The notes beneath the pieces were generated by a model that was not told the origin of the DNA, did no database searches, and saw only the letters and a list, made by a program, of their open reading frames with translations. The translations under genes were made by a program, and so were the position numbers. 64,000 nt of DNA from Fuerstiella marisgermanici (lineage in GTDB: Bacteria; Planctomycetota; Planctomycetia; Planctomycetales; Planctomycetaceae): NCBI RefSeq assembly GCF_001983935.1, contig NZ_CP017641.1, forward strand, positions 5,737,001-5,801,000. Direction: 5' to 3'. Below are positions 23,318 to 31,799 of this stretch, piece by piece; positions within the stretch are counted from its first letter, which is position 1, and every line of letters begins with the position of its first letter.

Positions 23318-24766
23318 TCATTCGTTGCTCAGCAGTTCTGCGTTCGCGTCTTCCGGCGGACCAAAAAACACCAGCGAGATCACGATCCAGTACAGACAAC
23401 ACAGCGGATTATTGTTCAGCACATACTGAGTATTCGCGAACTCGCGGCCAACGAAAAACAGCAACAGGCAAGTCGCGATCGCGCGTTCTTTGCTTTGAAA
23501 TGAGAAGCTTTTCCACACGAGCTTCTTAATCAGCACCGCATAAAACAGCAGCCCGAGTACCCCGAACATTCCAGCGGCTGACAGAATCCAGTTGTGCGGA
23601 TCAGACCCGTAGTAGCCCAACACAGTTTTTACGAACACAGGAAAGTGAGTCAGCCCATAGCCGAACAACCAGTCGCCGGTGTTCATAAACTGGAGTGTCG
23701 CCTGCCACATTTCTCCGCGAACACCAAGGCTCTGAAGATTCTTCAACCGCATGATGACAAGCAACTCACCCCACGGAATATCCATCACCAGAATCAGCGG
23801 AGCCGTTAACGCGCCTGCCAGAATCGTGTAGCGTGGTGAAAGAGTCCACGTCATCGCGGCCGTGCCGACAAGATAGAAGACAAACATCGTGCGTGCCCCG
23901 CCGAGAAACGAGGCCGACATACCAATCGCAAAAAACGCTGCAATAAACTGCGGTGAAATATTCGGCGACCTTTTGTAACGCAGAATTATCAGCATAAACA
24001 AACCTGGCACCGAGGCCAGGATGTTGGGCGACAGAAACGGGCCCGTCAGTCGAGGCATCCCGCGCGCACCGCCATGGATCATCTGAAATAGTTGCCGCAT
24101 CTCTTCCGCGCCCTGCGGAGACGCTCCGAACATCGGCCCACGAACAACCTGCAGCCCAGCGATTATGAAGATGTGACACAGGATGCAAACGGCCATCGTT
24201 TGAACACGAATCGACGACAGCGGGTCAGCTGAGAGTTCTCGATGAGCCAGATAGCCGGTGATCATCATCATCGCCATCAGACAGCCGATGATGGCATACG
24301 GTCGCGACGAAGATTGCTGATGAAGGCCAAAGTGCTGCTGGACGGCCGAACTACAGACCCCATAGACCACAAGCACCAAAGCGAACCGTAGCAGTCCGCG
24401 AAATTCGCGAGTTTCCGCCGTCATTGGAGCGGACATGCGATTGATCGCCGCAGTAAAAATCATCAGCGCAGAAATACCCGCGACAGCAACGTAGTCGAAC
24501 ATCATCACCTGACCCGGCGCATCCTGGATGGACAGGACCATCATCAGGATGCAGCTGCGCCATTGAGGCAAGAGGGCGGCGGCACCGATCGCGAAGACGG
24601 CGGCGTCGTACCGCGTTTGCAGGCCCATTCCGGCCAACGCAAAATAGGCAATGGCGAGCAGCACGCCCTTGAGCACTTCGGCCTGAACCACAGACGCAGA
24701 TATCGTCAGCGCAAGCGGGTCCGAATACGCCTGGCTTGTCAGCGGTGGTGAATAGGAAGGATGCAT
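23318..24766 (-). CDS. O-antigen ligase/polymerase-like membrane protein
   Basis: 482 residues from ATG 24766 (MHPSYSPPLTS); an upstream in-frame ATG would overlap the sulfotransferase gene. There are about ten TM helices with a large periplasmic loop before the last ones (GEMWQATLQFMNTGDWLFGYGLTHF and YGSDPHNWILSAAGMFGVLG). The latter resembles the H-N-x-x-L motif of the Wzy_C/WaaL family (PHNWIL). It would polymerise or ligate the glycan made by this cluster. Confidence 0.8.
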   Translation of the reverse strand: MHPSYSPPLTSQAYSDPLALTISASVVQAEVLKGVLLAIAYFALAGMGLQTRYDAAVFAIGAAALLPQWRSCILMMVLSIQDAPGQVMMFDYVAVAGISALMIFTAAINRMSAPMTAETREFRGLLRFALVLVVYGVCSSAVQQHFGLHQQSSSRPYAIIGCLMAMMMITGYLAHRELSADPLSSIRVQTMAVCILCHIFIIAGLQVVRGPMFGASPQGAEEMRQLFQMIHGGARGMPRLTGPFLSPNILASVPGLFMLIILRYKRSPNISPQFIAAFFAIGMSASFLGGARTMFVFYLVGTAAMTWTLSPRYTILAGALTAPLILVMDIPWGELLVIMRLKNLQSLGVRGEMWQATLQFMNTGDWLFGYGLTHFPVFVKTVLGYYGSDPHNWILSAAGMFGVLGLLFYAVLIKKLVWKSFSFQSKERAIATCLLLFFVGREFANTQYVLNNNPLCCLYWIVISLVFFGPPEDANAELLSNE

Positions 24767-24783
24767 GGCGGGCAGAAATCCGG

Positions 24784-25713
24784 CTACGCGGCGGCGGGTT
24801 GCGGTGTCGCACCGAACGGCAATCGCTCGGCGGGGCTGCCTTCCAGCCATGACGTGGGGACGACTTCCGGAAGCAGTTCTTTTAGCAACTGCAGATCAGA
24901 ATCCAGAAGCGACGTGGCCTCAGGCGAAAACACTTCTGAGAAGTCGATTTGAGGCCGACCTTTGTCGACCAATAACCAGCGAATCACCGTTTCACGAAGT
25001 TGAGTGCGTCGGTAAACCCAATTCATCGCCTGCCGTGTTGGTGGAAACGAGCGGGCAAGACGCGACGCCGACATCATGACTTTGGCCAAGCCGACGGAAC
25101 GCAGGTCCTGAGATTCGTTCACCTTTTGGTCGTACTGCTCCGGCACGAAGGCAGCATCCACGCCAACGAAGTCGTACAGGTTTTGAGCGAGTTCCAAACC
25201 GTCGGTGGCAACGTCTTCAAACAGAAAGATACCAATCTGGTCGCGAGGGAAAGCTTCAAGAAACGGAGCCAACGCGGCAGCGTAACAACTGCGACGGACG
25301 TATTTCTGATCCTTCGACGCCAATGCCTGCAGATCAGATTTTGTCAGCTCAGCCACCTTGCCATACAGTACAGATGCGTCATGAAACAGGTGCGACATGG
25401 CGCGGCCGAAGGGGTTGCGCAGCATTACCAGAATTCGAGCGTCGGGGTACGTATCGCGAATTCGGCCCGCGACGCGCTCGTCGTCCATATACAACGGCGA
25501 GATCTCACCGGCACGCGCCGATTCGATGGCGAAGTGTTTGCGATACCAGGAAGCACCGCGTTGGAAGTTTTCATCGATGTTGAAATAGTTCAATTCCTTC
25601 GGCTGACTCATGCAAACCGACGGATGTTCATTCAGCATCGTCCACGCCCACGTCGTCGCGCTTTTTTCTGCGCCGATACCGATGAACGTTGGCGACCATG
25701 TCATGTTATTCAT
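24784..25713 (-). CDS. Sulfotransferase (PAPS-dependent)
   Basis: 309 residues. The 5'-phosphosulfate-binding loop is IGAEKSATTWAWTML (about 14-28) and the 3'-phosphate site RILVMLRNPFGRAMSHLFHD. Both have the expected spacing for bacterial carbohydrate sulfotransferases. No signal peptide, so it acts in the cytoplasm on a precursor. It lies 2 nt from the SDR gene's end and 17 nt before the ligase gene, within one transcript. Starts at 25713 (MNNMTWS) or 25704 (MTWS) are both possible. Confidence 0.88.
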   Translation of the reverse strand: MNNMTWSPTFIGIGAEKSATTWAWTMLNEHPSVCMSQPKELNYFNIDENFQRGASWYRKHFAIESARAGEISPLYMDDERVAGRIRDTYPDARILVMLRNPFGRAMSHLFHDASVLYGKVAELTKSDLQALASKDQKYVRRSCYAAALAPFLEAFPRDQIGIFLFEDVATDGLELAQNLYDFVGVDAAFVPEQYDQKVNESQDLRSVGLAKVMMSASRLARSFPPTRQAMNWVYRRTQLRETVIRWLLVDKGRPQIDFSEVFSPEATSLLDSDLQLLKELLPEVVPTSWLEGSPAERLPFGATPQPAAA

Positions 25714-25715
25714 CC

Positions 25716-26819
25716 TTACGCGGCACGTTTTAAGAACGGACGAATATCGGCTTCCTCATCTTCGATTGCCTGCAGTACGCCGCATAGTTCCAGCAGTTCT
25801 TCAATCTCCGGATACGTCATCATGTCACCAGTTGCGCTGTTGTAAGGCTCAGTGACTTGCTTCCGCAGGATCGTCGGGTAGTCGTATTCGATTTCCTGAT
25901 AGACGCTTCGAAAGGCGGGCAGCACCGTAAACATGTTCGGCAGCTCCCAGGTCCGGCGAGTCTCTTCATCGGTCATCAGTTCCTCGTAGAACTTCTCGCC
26001 CGCTTTCGACCCAATGTTGGTGACTTCAACGTCCGTCGGCGCGTGTCCGAATTCGGGAGCAAGCCGGTAGATCATCACGTGCGCCAAATCTTCAATTCGC
26101 ATGACGGGCATTTTGGTGACAAAGACTTCGCCGCCGCGAGCCAGTTCTGATGCTTCCAGAACGAGGCTGCAGGCCTGCTTAAGCGTCATCACAAACCGAG
26201 TCATCTCGGGATCAGTCAGAGTCACCGGGCCGCCAGCTTTGATTTGACGTTCAAACACGGTGGCCACAGAACCACGTGAGCCCAGCACATTACCAAAGCG
26301 AGTCGAACTAAACACGGTTCGCTTGTTGATCTTCAGGCTGTTAGCGGAAGTGATCAGTCGCTCGCCCATCAACTTAGACGTGCCCAACACATTGGTCGGA
26401 TTCACGCCCTTGTCTGAACTCGTGAAGATGACTCTTTCGACATTGTTGTTCAACGCCGCCTGAATCACATTTTTAACGCCGATGATATTCGTCTGCGTCG
26501 CATCGAAGGGCGACTTCTCGCACAGGATAACGTGCTTGAGCGCCGCCAGGTGAAACACGACGTCGACGCCTTCAAACAGCGTGTTCAGTCGGTCAACATC
26601 GCGAATGTCACCCACGTGGCAAAGTGCCGTCACATCCTGCAGGTTCTCTTCCGCAATCTGAGCATCCATTTCCTGTTCAAGAAAGAAGATCTCAGATTCG
26701 TTGCTGTCGATCACTCGAACTTCGGCAGGTGTTTGAGACACAATCTGGCGTACCAGTTCGCGTCCAACCGTGCCGCAACCGCCGGTGACGAGCACCGTTT
26801 TTCCAGTAAGAAATGCCAT
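25716..26819 (-). CDS. Nucleotide-sugar 4,6-dehydratase, CapD/FlaA1/PseB-like SDR
   Basis: 367 residues. The Rossmann motif is TVLVTGGCGTVGRELVRQI (about 8-26), then CHVGDIRDVDRL and VFHLAALKHV. The signature SSDKGVNPTNVLGTSKLMGE matches the S-x-DK-A-x-x-P-x-x-x-x-G-x-x-K pattern of UDP-GlcNAc 4,6-dehydratases that lack the usual YxxxK. FSSTRFGNVLGSRGSV and DPEMTRFVMT are further family marks. It would make a 4-keto-6-deoxy sugar nucleotide for the surface glycan. Confidence 0.88.
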   Translation of the reverse strand: MAFLTGKTVLVTGGCGTVGRELVRQIVSQTPAEVRVIDSNESEIFFLEQEMDAQIAEENLQDVTALCHVGDIRDVDRLNTLFEGVDVVFHLAALKHVILCEKSPFDATQTNIIGVKNVIQAALNNNVERVIFTSSDKGVNPTNVLGTSKLMGERLITSANSLKINKRTVFSSTRFGNVLGSRGSVATVFERQIKAGGPVTLTDPEMTRFVMTLKQACSLVLEASELARGGEVFVTKMPVMRIEDLAHVMIYRLAPEFGHAPTDVEVTNIGSKAGEKFYEELMTDEETRRTWELPNMFTVLPAFRSVYQEIEYDYPTILRKQVTEPYNSATGDMMTYPEIEELLELCGVLQAIEDEEADIRPFLKRAA

Positions 26820-26893
26820 GAGATTGAGCCTTGCGAGAGAGAGTTTTCGTCAGTGGTTCTGAGATCTGGCTGTTGTGATTTGAGAACGCGAAC

Positions 26894-27475
26894 TCAAGCG
26901 GCGCGATTGCGGTACAAGCCCGGATCCACAACAGCCGCCATCGCCGCCGTGTCCAGTCTTCCACCCAGATGGTCATTAATCGCCTGAATCGGTTCGTGGC
27001 TGCCGGACGCGATGTCGTTGTACGGAACTTCCACGCTGAAGATATGCGGTGCGGTGGCCAGCCAGTCCTGGAAGCGAGCAATCTCATGTTCGAACAACAA
27101 CGCCATGCGCCGATCCGACACGCCCGTGGCGATTCCCTTGTTTTGCAACATCTGCTGCTGGGACGCCAGGATTTCTTTCAGATCTCGTCGCATAAAGATC
27201 ACTTCGTAGCGATCATTTTCGGGCAGATCATAGAGCAGCTTGTAGACCATCTTCACAGCCCGGCCGGGTGCTTCGGCAAGCCAGCTTGAATCTTCCTTCG
27301 TGCGTTTCACGGCTTCGAATTCGTAGTAGCCGTTAGGATTGTCCAAATCCGCCGCGCGCAAGCCATCGCACAGTGGTGGCACTCCGCCGGCTTCGAGCAT
27401 CTTCATCATCATCGAAGTGCCGGAACGTGGCAGGCCCGTGACGATGATCGTCTGATTTTTGTTGATGGCTGTCAT
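26894..27475 (-). CDS. P-loop sulfotransferase-family protein
   Basis: 193 residues. The P-loop is IIVTGLPRSGTSMMMKML (about 10-27), followed by GYYEFEAVKR, and RYEVIFMRRDLKEILASQQ carries the 3'-phosphate-binding Arg. It is shorter than typical carbohydrate sulfotransferases and closer to the Sulfotransfer_3-like proteins seen in glycan clusters. This is the second sulfotransferase in the block. A gene-free inverted-repeat element lies just upstream of its start. Confidence 0.8.
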   Translation of the reverse strand: MTAINKNQTIIVTGLPRSGTSMMMKMLEAGGVPPLCDGLRAADLDNPNGYYEFEAVKRTKEDSSWLAEAPGRAVKMVYKLLYDLPENDRYEVIFMRRDLKEILASQQQMLQNKGIATGVSDRRMALLFEHEIARFQDWLATAPHIFSVEVPYNDIASGSHEPIQAINDHLGGRLDTAAMAAVVDPGLYRNRAA

Positions 27476-27506
27476 GATTCTGAGTTGCTGGTTGCGGAGA
27501 CATTGT

Positions 27507-27590
27507 TGACCGCGGAAGACGCCGAGGATCGCAGAGAGTTTTCGCGGGTCCGTTTCTTCACTCTGCGGGCCTCGGCGTTCTCTGCGGTTA
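27507..27590. repeat. Gene-free relative of the GxxExxY-flanking inverted repeat
   Basis: The left arm is about 27507-27538 and the right arm 27560-27590, inverted. They share ACCGC, GACGCCGAGG-like and CGCAGAG blocks and are separated by about 22 bp. The arm sequence matches the arms around the GxxExxY remnant (29447-29484 and 29881-29915). It looks like a miniature, empty derivative. Confidence 0.65.
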
Positions 27591-27604
27591 GTCTGACTTC
27601 ACCT

Positions 27605-27931
27605 TCACGCTGTGGCTTTCTGCTCGTTCGCACCGTCGATCAGTTGCCGAAGCTGGTTCTCAGTCAGTGCTCCGGTGCGGCGCCCGACTTCCTTGCCGTC
27701 TCGGAAAGCCACAAAGGTCGGAACGCCGGAAATCTGGAACTGCGCTGCCGCTTGCGGGTTCTGATCGATATTTAATGACAGCACGTCTGCCGAGTCCTTG
27801 TATTCATCGTGCAATCGATCCACCAGCGGCTGCATCATTTTGCAGGGAGGACACCACGATGCCCAAAAATCGACCAGCACAGGCCGCTCGGACTTTAAGA
27901 CCTGTTCTTCAAATGTTGTGTCAGTCGTTTT
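27605..27931 (-). CDS. Thioredoxin with CPPC active site
   Basis: 108 residues from ATG 27931 (MKTTDTTFEEQV). The thioredoxin fold is complete: PVLVDFWASWCPPCKMMQPL with Cys28 and Cys31, VLSLNIDQNPQAAAQF, and the cis-Pro segment SGVPTFVAFRDG. The active site is CPPC rather than the usual CGPC, which would raise or lower the redox potential. It starts 3 nt after the stop of the SQD1-like gene, so it is co-transcribed. Its role in the glycan block, perhaps reductant for PAPS or sulfite chemistry, is inference. Confidence 0.9.
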   Translation of the reverse strand, partial: KTTDTTFEEQVLKSERPVLVDFWASWCPPCKMMQPLVDRLHDEYKDSADVLSLNIDQNPQAAAQFQISGVPTFVAFRDGKEVGRRTGALTENQLRQLIDGANEQKATA

Positions 27932-27933
27932 CA

Positions 27934-29430
27934 TCAGGCGGCTTCCTTTGCAGGGACGTCCGGTTTCCACGTTTCCAAAACCTTCAGCTCGCCGACTTCC
28001 CCGGACCACTTCGTTGTCGGGAACAGTTTGGATTCCTGAGCGTTGATTCGTGCGACCGCTTCCGGCTGCATCAAAGCCTGGAACATGCCTCGAACTTCGT
28101 CTTCGAACGTCGATTCTGACGCGAAACCAAAGTTATCTTTCAGCTTGTCGTGAATCACTTCGTACGGATGTTCTTCGGCTTCGACTCGCGGGTTTTCGAT
28201 CCGTTGCACTTCTGTGTCGAGTCCGAATTCCGCACCGATTTTTGCCACCGTTTGAGCGATTTGTTTTACCGACATCACGTCGGTCACCTGGTTGACGACG
28301 TCATACTGACCTGGTTCCGGCGGAGCAGCAATCAAACGCGTGATACACTGCATTGCGTCTTTAAGAGTGATGTATCCTCGAAGCTGATTGCCGCTGCCAT
28401 AAATCGTTAGCGGCATGCCGATAACGGCCTGAGCGACGAAGCGGTTCACGACTGTGCCCCACCATTCGTCGATGTCCAAACGAGTGGACAAAGACGGATG
28501 AGCGGCAAGTTCGTCAGACTGGTTACCGTAGATGACTCCCTGCATCACGTCGTAGCTTCGCAACCACCAGTATTTGCACGCTTCGTAAACGCTGAACGTG
28601 CCTTGCACTTTACTGACGTGATAAAAGCTGACAGGGTCGCGGGGTGTGAGTTCTCCACCGAGACTCCATTCTTCCCCCTTGTACTGCAGCACGGCGTCGC
28701 CGGGGAAAAGGCCTTCGAACAATGGCCGACCAGTCAAGGGGCTGCCGTATTCGCCCATCGTTCCAAGCTTAATAATCGATGCGTCGGGAGCGTGATCTCG
28801 CACGCCGAACAGCAAACCAAGTGTCCCAACAACATTGTTCTGAATCGTGTCGCAGGCTTTGTCGACATCCGCCATGCTGTAAGGGGCACTCGGAATTTCC
28901 GCAAACTGCACGATGGATTCCGGCTGCACTTCTTTGATGTAGGCGAACAGCGAATCGCGGTCCATCAAATCCATTTCGCGAAAATCAATCTCCACATCCA
29001 GATGTTCGTTGGCCGCTTTGACGCGATCTTCCATCGTTTCAATCGGAATCACCGACTGAGCGCCTCGGTCGTCAACCAGCTTGCGACGCAGCATGTTGTC
29101 GATGCCGTAGACCTTGCAACCCAGCTTCGCCAGCTTTAGCGCCAGTGGCCAGCCGAGATACCCGTCCATACCCAAAATCAGAACGCGCATGCCGTCCAGC
29201 AGATAACCGTTGTCGGTTTTCTTCCATTCGGTGCAGTGTTCGAACGTGATGGACGTTGGATCAAAGTAGCCGATCTCAGGCCGTCGCTTGCATTCAACCA
29301 CAAGCTGTCCCTGAGCCGCCTTACGAAATGCGGCTTGGCCGCACGCGCGAAAGTCGACGTGCCCTTTGAATTCGACCGCTGGGCACGACCAGCAGGTTTG
29401 ATTGGCGTTATGACAGTTGGTTTCGGACAT
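27934..29430 (-). CDS. SQD1-like UDP-sulfoquinovose synthase with N-terminal Cys-rich extension
   Basis: 498 residues. Residues 81 onward match the SQD1/SqdB family: MRVLILGMDGYLGWPLAL, VYGIDNMLRRKL, FAEIPSAPYSMADV, IIKLGTMGEYGSP, VSFYHVSKVQGT, QGVIYG and NPRVEAEEHPYEV. The catalytic set T-M-E-Y...Y-x-x-x-K is present. This enzyme forms UDP-sulfoquinovose from UDP-glucose and sulfite. The first 80 residues are an added domain with Cys at 6, 13, 16, 30, 47 and 66, possibly a metal site. No SqdX-type glycosyltransferase is nearby, so the product probably goes into the glycan rather than a lipid (inference). Confidence 0.85.
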   Translation of the reverse strand: MSETNCHNANQTCWSCPAVEFKGHVDFRACGQAAFRKAAQGQLVVECKRRPEIGYFDPTSITFEHCTEWKKTDNGYLLDGMRVLILGMDGYLGWPLALKLAKLGCKVYGIDNMLRRKLVDDRGAQSVIPIETMEDRVKAANEHLDVEIDFREMDLMDRDSLFAYIKEVQPESIVQFAEIPSAPYSMADVDKACDTIQNNVVGTLGLLFGVRDHAPDASIIKLGTMGEYGSPLTGRPLFEGLFPGDAVLQYKGEEWSLGGELTPRDPVSFYHVSKVQGTFSVYEACKYWWLRSYDVMQGVIYGNQSDELAAHPSLSTRLDIDEWWGTVVNRFVAQAVIGMPLTIYGSGNQLRGYITLKDAMQCITRLIAAPPEPGQYDVVNQVTDVMSVKQIAQTVAKIGAEFGLDTEVQRIENPRVEAEEHPYEVIHDKLKDNFGFASESTFEDEVRGMFQALMQPEAVARINAQESKLFPTTKWSGEVGELKVLETWKPDVPAKEAA

Positions 29431-29446
29431 TTTGAAGTGCTGACAA

Positions 29447-29915
29447 ATTAACCGCAGAGGGCGCGGAGGACCGCAGAGAGAAAAATATGTTGGTTCTAGT
29501 AGTTATTGACGAGTCTTGTGATGCCGTCCTTCAATCGTTTGACGTTGAAGTTAATGAGGAGTCCAACATTTATTTGAGTGAGCTTTAGATAGGAAAGAAG
29601 CTGAGCCTATGAATATCAGTGGTTTCAGAGACTGCTTTTAGTTCGACGATGAGCTGGTTAGGGACAAGAACGTCGAGCCGATAGCCAGCATCGATTCTCT
29701 TTCCGTCGTAGACGATTGGCAATTCGATCTGTGAGCGGTTCGGAACCTCATTCTTATTCAGTTCATTAACCAGGCACGCTTCGTATGCAGATTCCAGCAA
29801 GCCCGGACCGAGCGCAGAATGCACCTTCATGGCGAGTCCGACCACTCGTTCCGTCAACTCGTTGATCTCTCCCACAACTGTGACTCCTCTGCGGTCTCCG
29901 CGTCCTCTGCGGTTA
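29447..29915. mobile_element. Inverted-repeat element enclosing a GxxExxY gene remnant
   Basis: Outer arms 29447-29484 and 29881-29915 are inverted copies (TTAACCGCAGAGG, CGCGGAG, ACCGCAGAG). GxxExxY genes in many bacteria sit between such ACCGCAGAGG-type repeats, so the arms and gene appear to travel together. No target-site duplication was recognised. Confidence 0.6.
29496..29875 (-). pseudogene. Frameshifted GxxExxY protein gene
   Basis: The first frame encodes MGEINELTERVVGLAMKVHS, GPGLLESAYEACL (the GxxExxY motif) and VELKAVSETTDIHR, then shifts to LSFFPI and stops at 29585. The missing family C-terminus continues in another frame directly afterwards: AQLLSYLKLTQINVGLLIN, then FNVKRLKDGITRLVNNY and a stop at 29496. 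One base near CATAGGCTCAG is lost. Family proteins are about 125 residues, which the joined frames give. They are thought to be PD-(D/E)XK-like. The arms around it suggest a mobile cassette. Confidence 0.82.
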
Positions 29916-29932
29916 GACCCAAATCCTGAATT

Positions 29933-31219
29933 CTAAGCCGCCCTGCGTACGGCTTGTGCCTGCGGCAGGATCACATCAAGTACGTTTTCCACCTTCATGT
30001 CGGTCGGGATCTGCCCGAGGTTGTTGCCTCGCACGAAGAACGATGATTCGGTGTAGGTGTGCTTGCCGTTAATCGGCGTTGATTCGATGACTTCGGTCAG
30101 ATTCATACGACCGGACAAAGCGACGTCTTTGGCGGGCAGCACAACCAGGTCGGGGGCTCGGTGAGCGAATTGGCCGTGATAGATGTCGGGGCCTCGGTGA
30201 ACTTCGTCGGCAATTTTCTGGCCATTCACTTCCGTGGTGAGCAGGAAGTTGGTGAGCTTGCCGAGCAGCTCTTCCGCTTCCTCGGCTTTGACAGCCCCGT
30301 TGGGGTAGCGGCCTTCTCGATGAAGGTAGATACGGCCCGGGTCCATCGCGAAAGCTCGCGTTTCCGGAAGCATGTCGATGTAAGACGGACGATTGGATTC
30401 TCGCAATTGCAGGTAGCCATTCTGCGACAGCAGGCAGTTCAGGTTGACGCTCATCTTCTGAGCCGCAAAGCCATGATCGGAAACGGCTGCGATCGTTGTG
30501 TTGTCGTCAAGTCGTCCCAGAATTCGGCCAATCTGAGCATCGACCTCGTGATAGAAATCCAAATACGCCTGGTGATGTGGCGAAGAAGTGTCTTCGTAGT
30601 CTTCCCACAGATAGTGGTTCAGTCGATCAGTTCCGGTCAGCACAAACATTATCTGCTGCCAGTCTTCTCGGTCCCAATGGTGGTGCAATGCATCGCAACG
30701 AATCTTCATCACCTTGTGCAGTTCGGCGACGAAATCCGCTTTTCCTTTTTCGATCAATGACATGTCGGCGTCGACGGAATAGCCCAGATCTTCCAGCCAT
30801 GGGAGTTGTTCTGCGGGATAAACGGCCTTATTCAAGTCCAGAGCCACAAAGCCACTGACCAGCATGCCATCCAGCGGTTGAGCGGGGTAGGTTTGAGGCA
30901 CGTTCATGATCAGAGACGGCCCGGCGCCTTCTCGCTGCCAGAACGGTTTGGCTCGAAACGTACGAGATGACGTGAAGGCGAGCGTGTAGCTGCCATCGAT
31001 CAAATCGGTGAACCCGTAGACGTTGTGTCCGCCGGAATCTTCGCCGGTGACGATCGACGCCCACGCTGCCGAAGAAACCTCCGGCATCGCCGACTTCATC
31101 GGTACCAGAGTTCCGGACGATAACAGCGCTTTGCTATTGGGCATGACGCCCGAATCAGCAAACTGCTGCCACATCCAGCGCGGCAAGCCATCGATTCCGA
31201 GTAGAAAGAGTTTCGGCAT
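29933..31219 (-). CDS. Alkaline-phosphatase-superfamily protein (type I phosphodiesterase/nucleotide pyrophosphatase)
   Basis: 428 residues from MPKLFLLGIDGLPRWMW. Metal ligands appear as GIDGLP (Asp), the nucleophile region SSAAWASIVTGEDSG, FVLTGTDRLNHYLW (metal Asp and His), AAVSDHGFAAQ (Asp-His) and GKHTYTESSFFVRG. This is the pattern of AP-superfamily phosphodiesterases. No signal peptide. It belongs to the glycan transcript and may act on a nucleotide sugar or a phosphoglycan. Confidence 0.82.
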   Translation of the reverse strand: MPKLFLLGIDGLPRWMWQQFADSGVMPNSKALLSSGTLVPMKSAMPEVSSAAWASIVTGEDSGGHNVYGFTDLIDGSYTLAFTSSRTFRAKPFWQREGAGPSLIMNVPQTYPAQPLDGMLVSGFVALDLNKAVYPAEQLPWLEDLGYSVDADMSLIEKGKADFVAELHKVMKIRCDALHHHWDREDWQQIMFVLTGTDRLNHYLWEDYEDTSSPHHQAYLDFYHEVDAQIGRILGRLDDNTTIAAVSDHGFAAQKMSVNLNCLLSQNGYLQLRESNRPSYIDMLPETRAFAMDPGRIYLHREGRYPNGAVKAEEAEELLGKLTNFLLTTEVNGQKIADEVHRGPDIYHGQFAHRAPDLVVLPAKDVALSGRMNLTEVIESTPINGKHTYTESSFFVRGNNLGQIPTDMKVENVLDVILPQAQAVRRAA

Positions 31220-31314
31220 CCCTGCCTCCCTCTGCGTGATCCAATGTTTCCTCGACCCCAAACTCCGGTTCAGGACCTCAAATCCCCAGCCCAATGCTGG
31301 TCACAGTTTCAATT

Positions 31315-31716
31315 CTAAATGTATCCCAACTGCCGCAACCGTTCGGCAACAGCCTCAGAATCTTCTTCATCCATGAAGGCGTCTGCGGCACAGGATTCCT
31401 CCAGCATGCAGACGACGTAAGGAAGGTTGGTTGAGGCCAGTCGACGCATAAATTCATCGCCGCCCGCGCTACCGTCTGCCACAACGACAAGACGACTGTT
31501 GCCCTGCGACAGGATTGCCTGCAGAGAATCAATGTCTGGCGTATCGCAGGAAACCGGATAGGCGGCTCCCTGAGTCAGGCGGGGCAAACCGTCCGATGAA
31601 AACGAAAGCGAAGGGACTGACGCCGCGATCGAATCGCTCGTAAAGTTAACGATCACGTCGCCCGGCTCGGCAAAGTCGGCCAGTGCGTCACGAGTGAGAT
31701 AGACTTGCGTGGACAT
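31315..31716 (-). CDS. Hypothetical protein in the glycan block
   Basis: 133 residues, acidic, with no signal peptide. Pattern of alternating strands and helices (DVIVNFTSDSIAASVPSLSF; SRLVVVADGSAGGDEFM; TNLPYVVCMLEESC) suggests an alpha/beta fold. No motif recognised. The frame has good coding character and sits between the AP-superfamily and methyltransferase genes on the same strand. Confidence 0.55.
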   Translation of the reverse strand: MSTQVYLTRDALADFAEPGDVIVNFTSDSIAASVPSLSFSSDGLPRLTQGAAYPVSCDTPDIDSLQAILSQGNSRLVVVADGSAGGDEFMRRLASTNLPYVVCMLEESCAADAFMDEEDSEAVAERLRQLGYI

Positions 31717-31799
31717 TGTATTCAGCTGGAAGAAGGACAGGTTTGAGGCTTCAAATTTGATACTGCGATTGCCAACGTTTCATTGGCGTCCATTAGCGG

